Below, piece by piece: positions 62,808 through 64,000 of a stretch of 64,000 nucleotides of DNA (positions are counted from its first letter, which is position 1; every line of letters starts with the position of its first letter). A program made the position numbers and the translations under genes. The notes beneath the pieces are model-generated. The model was given only the letters and a program-made list of their open reading frames with translations, was not told the origin of the DNA and ran no database searches. The DNA lies in contig CANMBS010000004.1 of assembly GCA_947496145.1 (NCBI GenBank), positions 165,138-229,137 of the forward strand, in the 5' to 3' direction. This DNA comes from an uncultured Pseudovibrio sp. (GTDB lineage: Bacteria > Pseudomonadota > Alphaproteobacteria > Rhizobiales > Stappiaceae).

Positions 62808-62971
62808 GTATCTGTAAAGTCCATACACATTCTGCAAAGGCACACTCGACGTCACCGCCAATCGCTCTTATAACTGCCCGCAATTAAAGCGCCTGTGAGA
62901 CCTGCCTGATCCCGCAAAACACAAGTACAGTCACCTCCCTTGTTAAAGCGGCCTGAATTTGGAGTAAGACT

Positions 62972-63850
62972 TTGACCCCGATTATCACATGTATTCTGGA
63001 TGGCCGTTACGACCTTGCCGAAGGTCTTGTGTGGGACGAACTCACCAGCCACCTGTTTTTCTGCGATATCCTCGGCAAGCAAATCCATGCCATGCAGTGG
63101 GACAGCAAAGAAGTCACCACATGGGACTTCCCAAAAGTCGTCGGCTCCTTCGGCCTTTGTAAAGATGGCCGCCTCATCGTCGCCATGAAAGACGAGATCA
63201 TCCTGTTCGACACCCGAACAAAGATGTATGACACACTCGCCCAAATCGAGCCGGACAACCCGCGCACCCGCCTCAACGATGGCAAGGTTGGCCCGGACGG
63301 TGCGTTCTGGGTCGGCACCATGGACGATATCACCCCGCGCACCCCAATCGCCAGCCTGTACCGCGTTGCTCCAGATGGCTCCGTCACCCAAATCGCAACA
63401 GAAATCCGTACCTCCAACGGTTTGGCATGGTCCCCGGACACCAAGACTATGTACCACTCCGACACCGGCTCCGGCGACGTCTTCGCCTATGACTTTGACC
63501 GTGATTTTGGCGCAGTCTCAAACCAGCGCAAACTCCTGCAACTGGATAACACCGTGGGCAGACCGGACGGTGCAACCACCGACACCGACGGCAATTACTG
63601 GTCCGCAGGCATCTCCGCTGGCAACGTCAACTGCTTCGCCCCGGATGGACAGCTCCTCCTGTCCATCGCCATGCCAGTACCACGCCCAACCATCCCGTGC
63701 TTTGCAGGACCAAACCTGAACACCCTCGTCGTCGCCAGCCTGCGCCCCCATGGCGATGAAGAACTCCTCAAACAGTTCCCAAAATCCGGTTCACTCTTTG
63801 CGATGGATGTAGAGCACAAGGGCCTGCCGACCTTCCGGTTTGGCCAATAA
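62972..63850 (+). CDS. SMP-30/gluconolactonase family protein
   Basis: A 292-residue six-bladed beta-propeller of the SMP-30/LRE family. Metal and active-site segments are visible: LAEGLVWDE (metal Glu), RLNDGKVGPDGAFWVGTM, TSNGLAWSPD and RPDGATTDTDG (metal Asp). It probably hydrolyses a sugar lactone, for example of arabinose or galactose oxidation. The start is TTG 62972, strongly supported by GGAG eight bases upstream; no ATG fits. It follows the Lrp-type gene by 164 bp. Whether it serves the 6-phosphogluconolactone step is unlikely, as that enzyme family (Pgl) differs. Confidence 0.88.
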   Translation: MTPIITCILDGRYDLAEGLVWDELTSHLFFCDILGKQIHAMQWDSKEVTTWDFPKVVGSFGLCKDGRLIVAMKDEIILFDTRTKMYDTLAQIEPDNPRTRLNDGKVGPDGAFWVGTMDDITPRTPIASLYRVAPDGSVTQIATEIRTSNGLAWSPDTKTMYHSDTGSGDVFAYDFDRDFGAVSNQRKLLQLDNTVGRPDGATTDTDGNYWSAGISAGNVNCFAPDGQLLLSIAMPVPRPTIPCFAGPNLNTLVVASLRPHGDEELLKQFPKSGSLFAMDVEHKGLPTFRFGQ

Positions 63851-64000
63851 GCAGCAACGGGAAATACAAGCAGCTATAGCACCGCTGGACCAACTCCGGC
63901 GGTGTTTGCATATCTGCCCCGTTTAACGGGATGGGCAAGGCAAGCAGGCAATGCCTGCGCAGTATAGTTAAGTTAGTTTCTTCGGCATTGGCTATTTGCC
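63851..64000. other. Right-edge non-coding stretch
   Basis: No gene is seen. CACCGC (63880-63885) can pair with GCGGTG (63899-63904) just after the SMP-30 stop, a weak terminator, and GCAGGCAATGCCTGC is a short palindrome near 63940. Confidence 0.4.

Overview
The window reads as chromosomal DNA of a marine alphaproteobacterium of the Hyphomicrobiales, most like Pseudovibrio or a relative in the Stappiaceae. This is inference from content: a giant apolipoprotein-like growth-pole protein (GPR/RgsE type) found in polar-growing rhizobia, an intergenic mosaic repeat of rhizobial type, a CheZ-like phosphatase, several TRAP transporters, the DgcN/DgcA D-glutamate pair, and moderate G+C with AT-rich intergenic stretches. 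I see no rRNA, tRNA, CRISPR array, insertion sequence or prophage.

Layout. 0-1.2 kb: start of the flagellar hook gene flgE (minus strand, running off the left edge). 1.5-8.6 kb: a MoxR-type AAA+ ATPase and a CoxE-like VWA protein, separated by a secreted hypothetical, a SixA-like phosphatase, the YcjX/YcjF pair and a GrpB-family protein. 8.7-12.6 kb: a secreted DUF3011-like protein and a divergent AraC regulator/MFS pair. 12.6-14.0 kb: ferredoxin, a lone HPt protein and a small conserved protein. 14.3-21.5 kb: one 7.2-kb gene for a 2399-residue membrane-anchored coiled-coil protein with 11- and 22-residue repeats, preceded by a structured leader and a CtrA-like site. 21.8-23.4 kb: two unknown genes. 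23.5-28.2 kb: a Mla-type lipid transport operon. 28.3-30.3 kb: dgcN-dgcA. 30.4-34.3 kb: an MFS transporter, the CheZ-like gene, two unknown genes and the remnant of an AraC-type effector-binding domain. 34.3-41.8 kb: GYD protein, OsmC protein, a complete TRAP transporter, a threonine dehydratase-like enzyme, and a glycosyltransferase/metallophosphoesterase pair. 42-46.4 kb: a FadL-type porin, then a TPP-riboswitch operon thiM-thiD plus an orphan TRAP binding protein. 46.6-52.3 kb: a stand-alone AsnC ligand-binding domain, an orphan molybdenum hydroxylase large subunit, a DMT exporter and fadD. 52.6-59.1 kb: adenine deaminase, then zwf, eda and pgi. 59.2-64 kb: two glycine-zipper lipoproteins, a JmjC/cupin-like protein, ald with its divergent Lrp-type regulator, and an SMP-30 family lactonase.

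Most of the window is housekeeping or metabolic. The most unusual points are the TRAP solute receptor placed under a thiamine riboswitch, the repeat architecture and leader of the giant coiled-coil gene, two sets of helically phased operator-like repeats next to Lrp/AsnC-type genes, a FliM-like CheY-binding motif in the CheZ-like protein, and two small islands of unrecognised exported or membrane proteins (21.8-23.4 kb and 33.1-34.1 kb).
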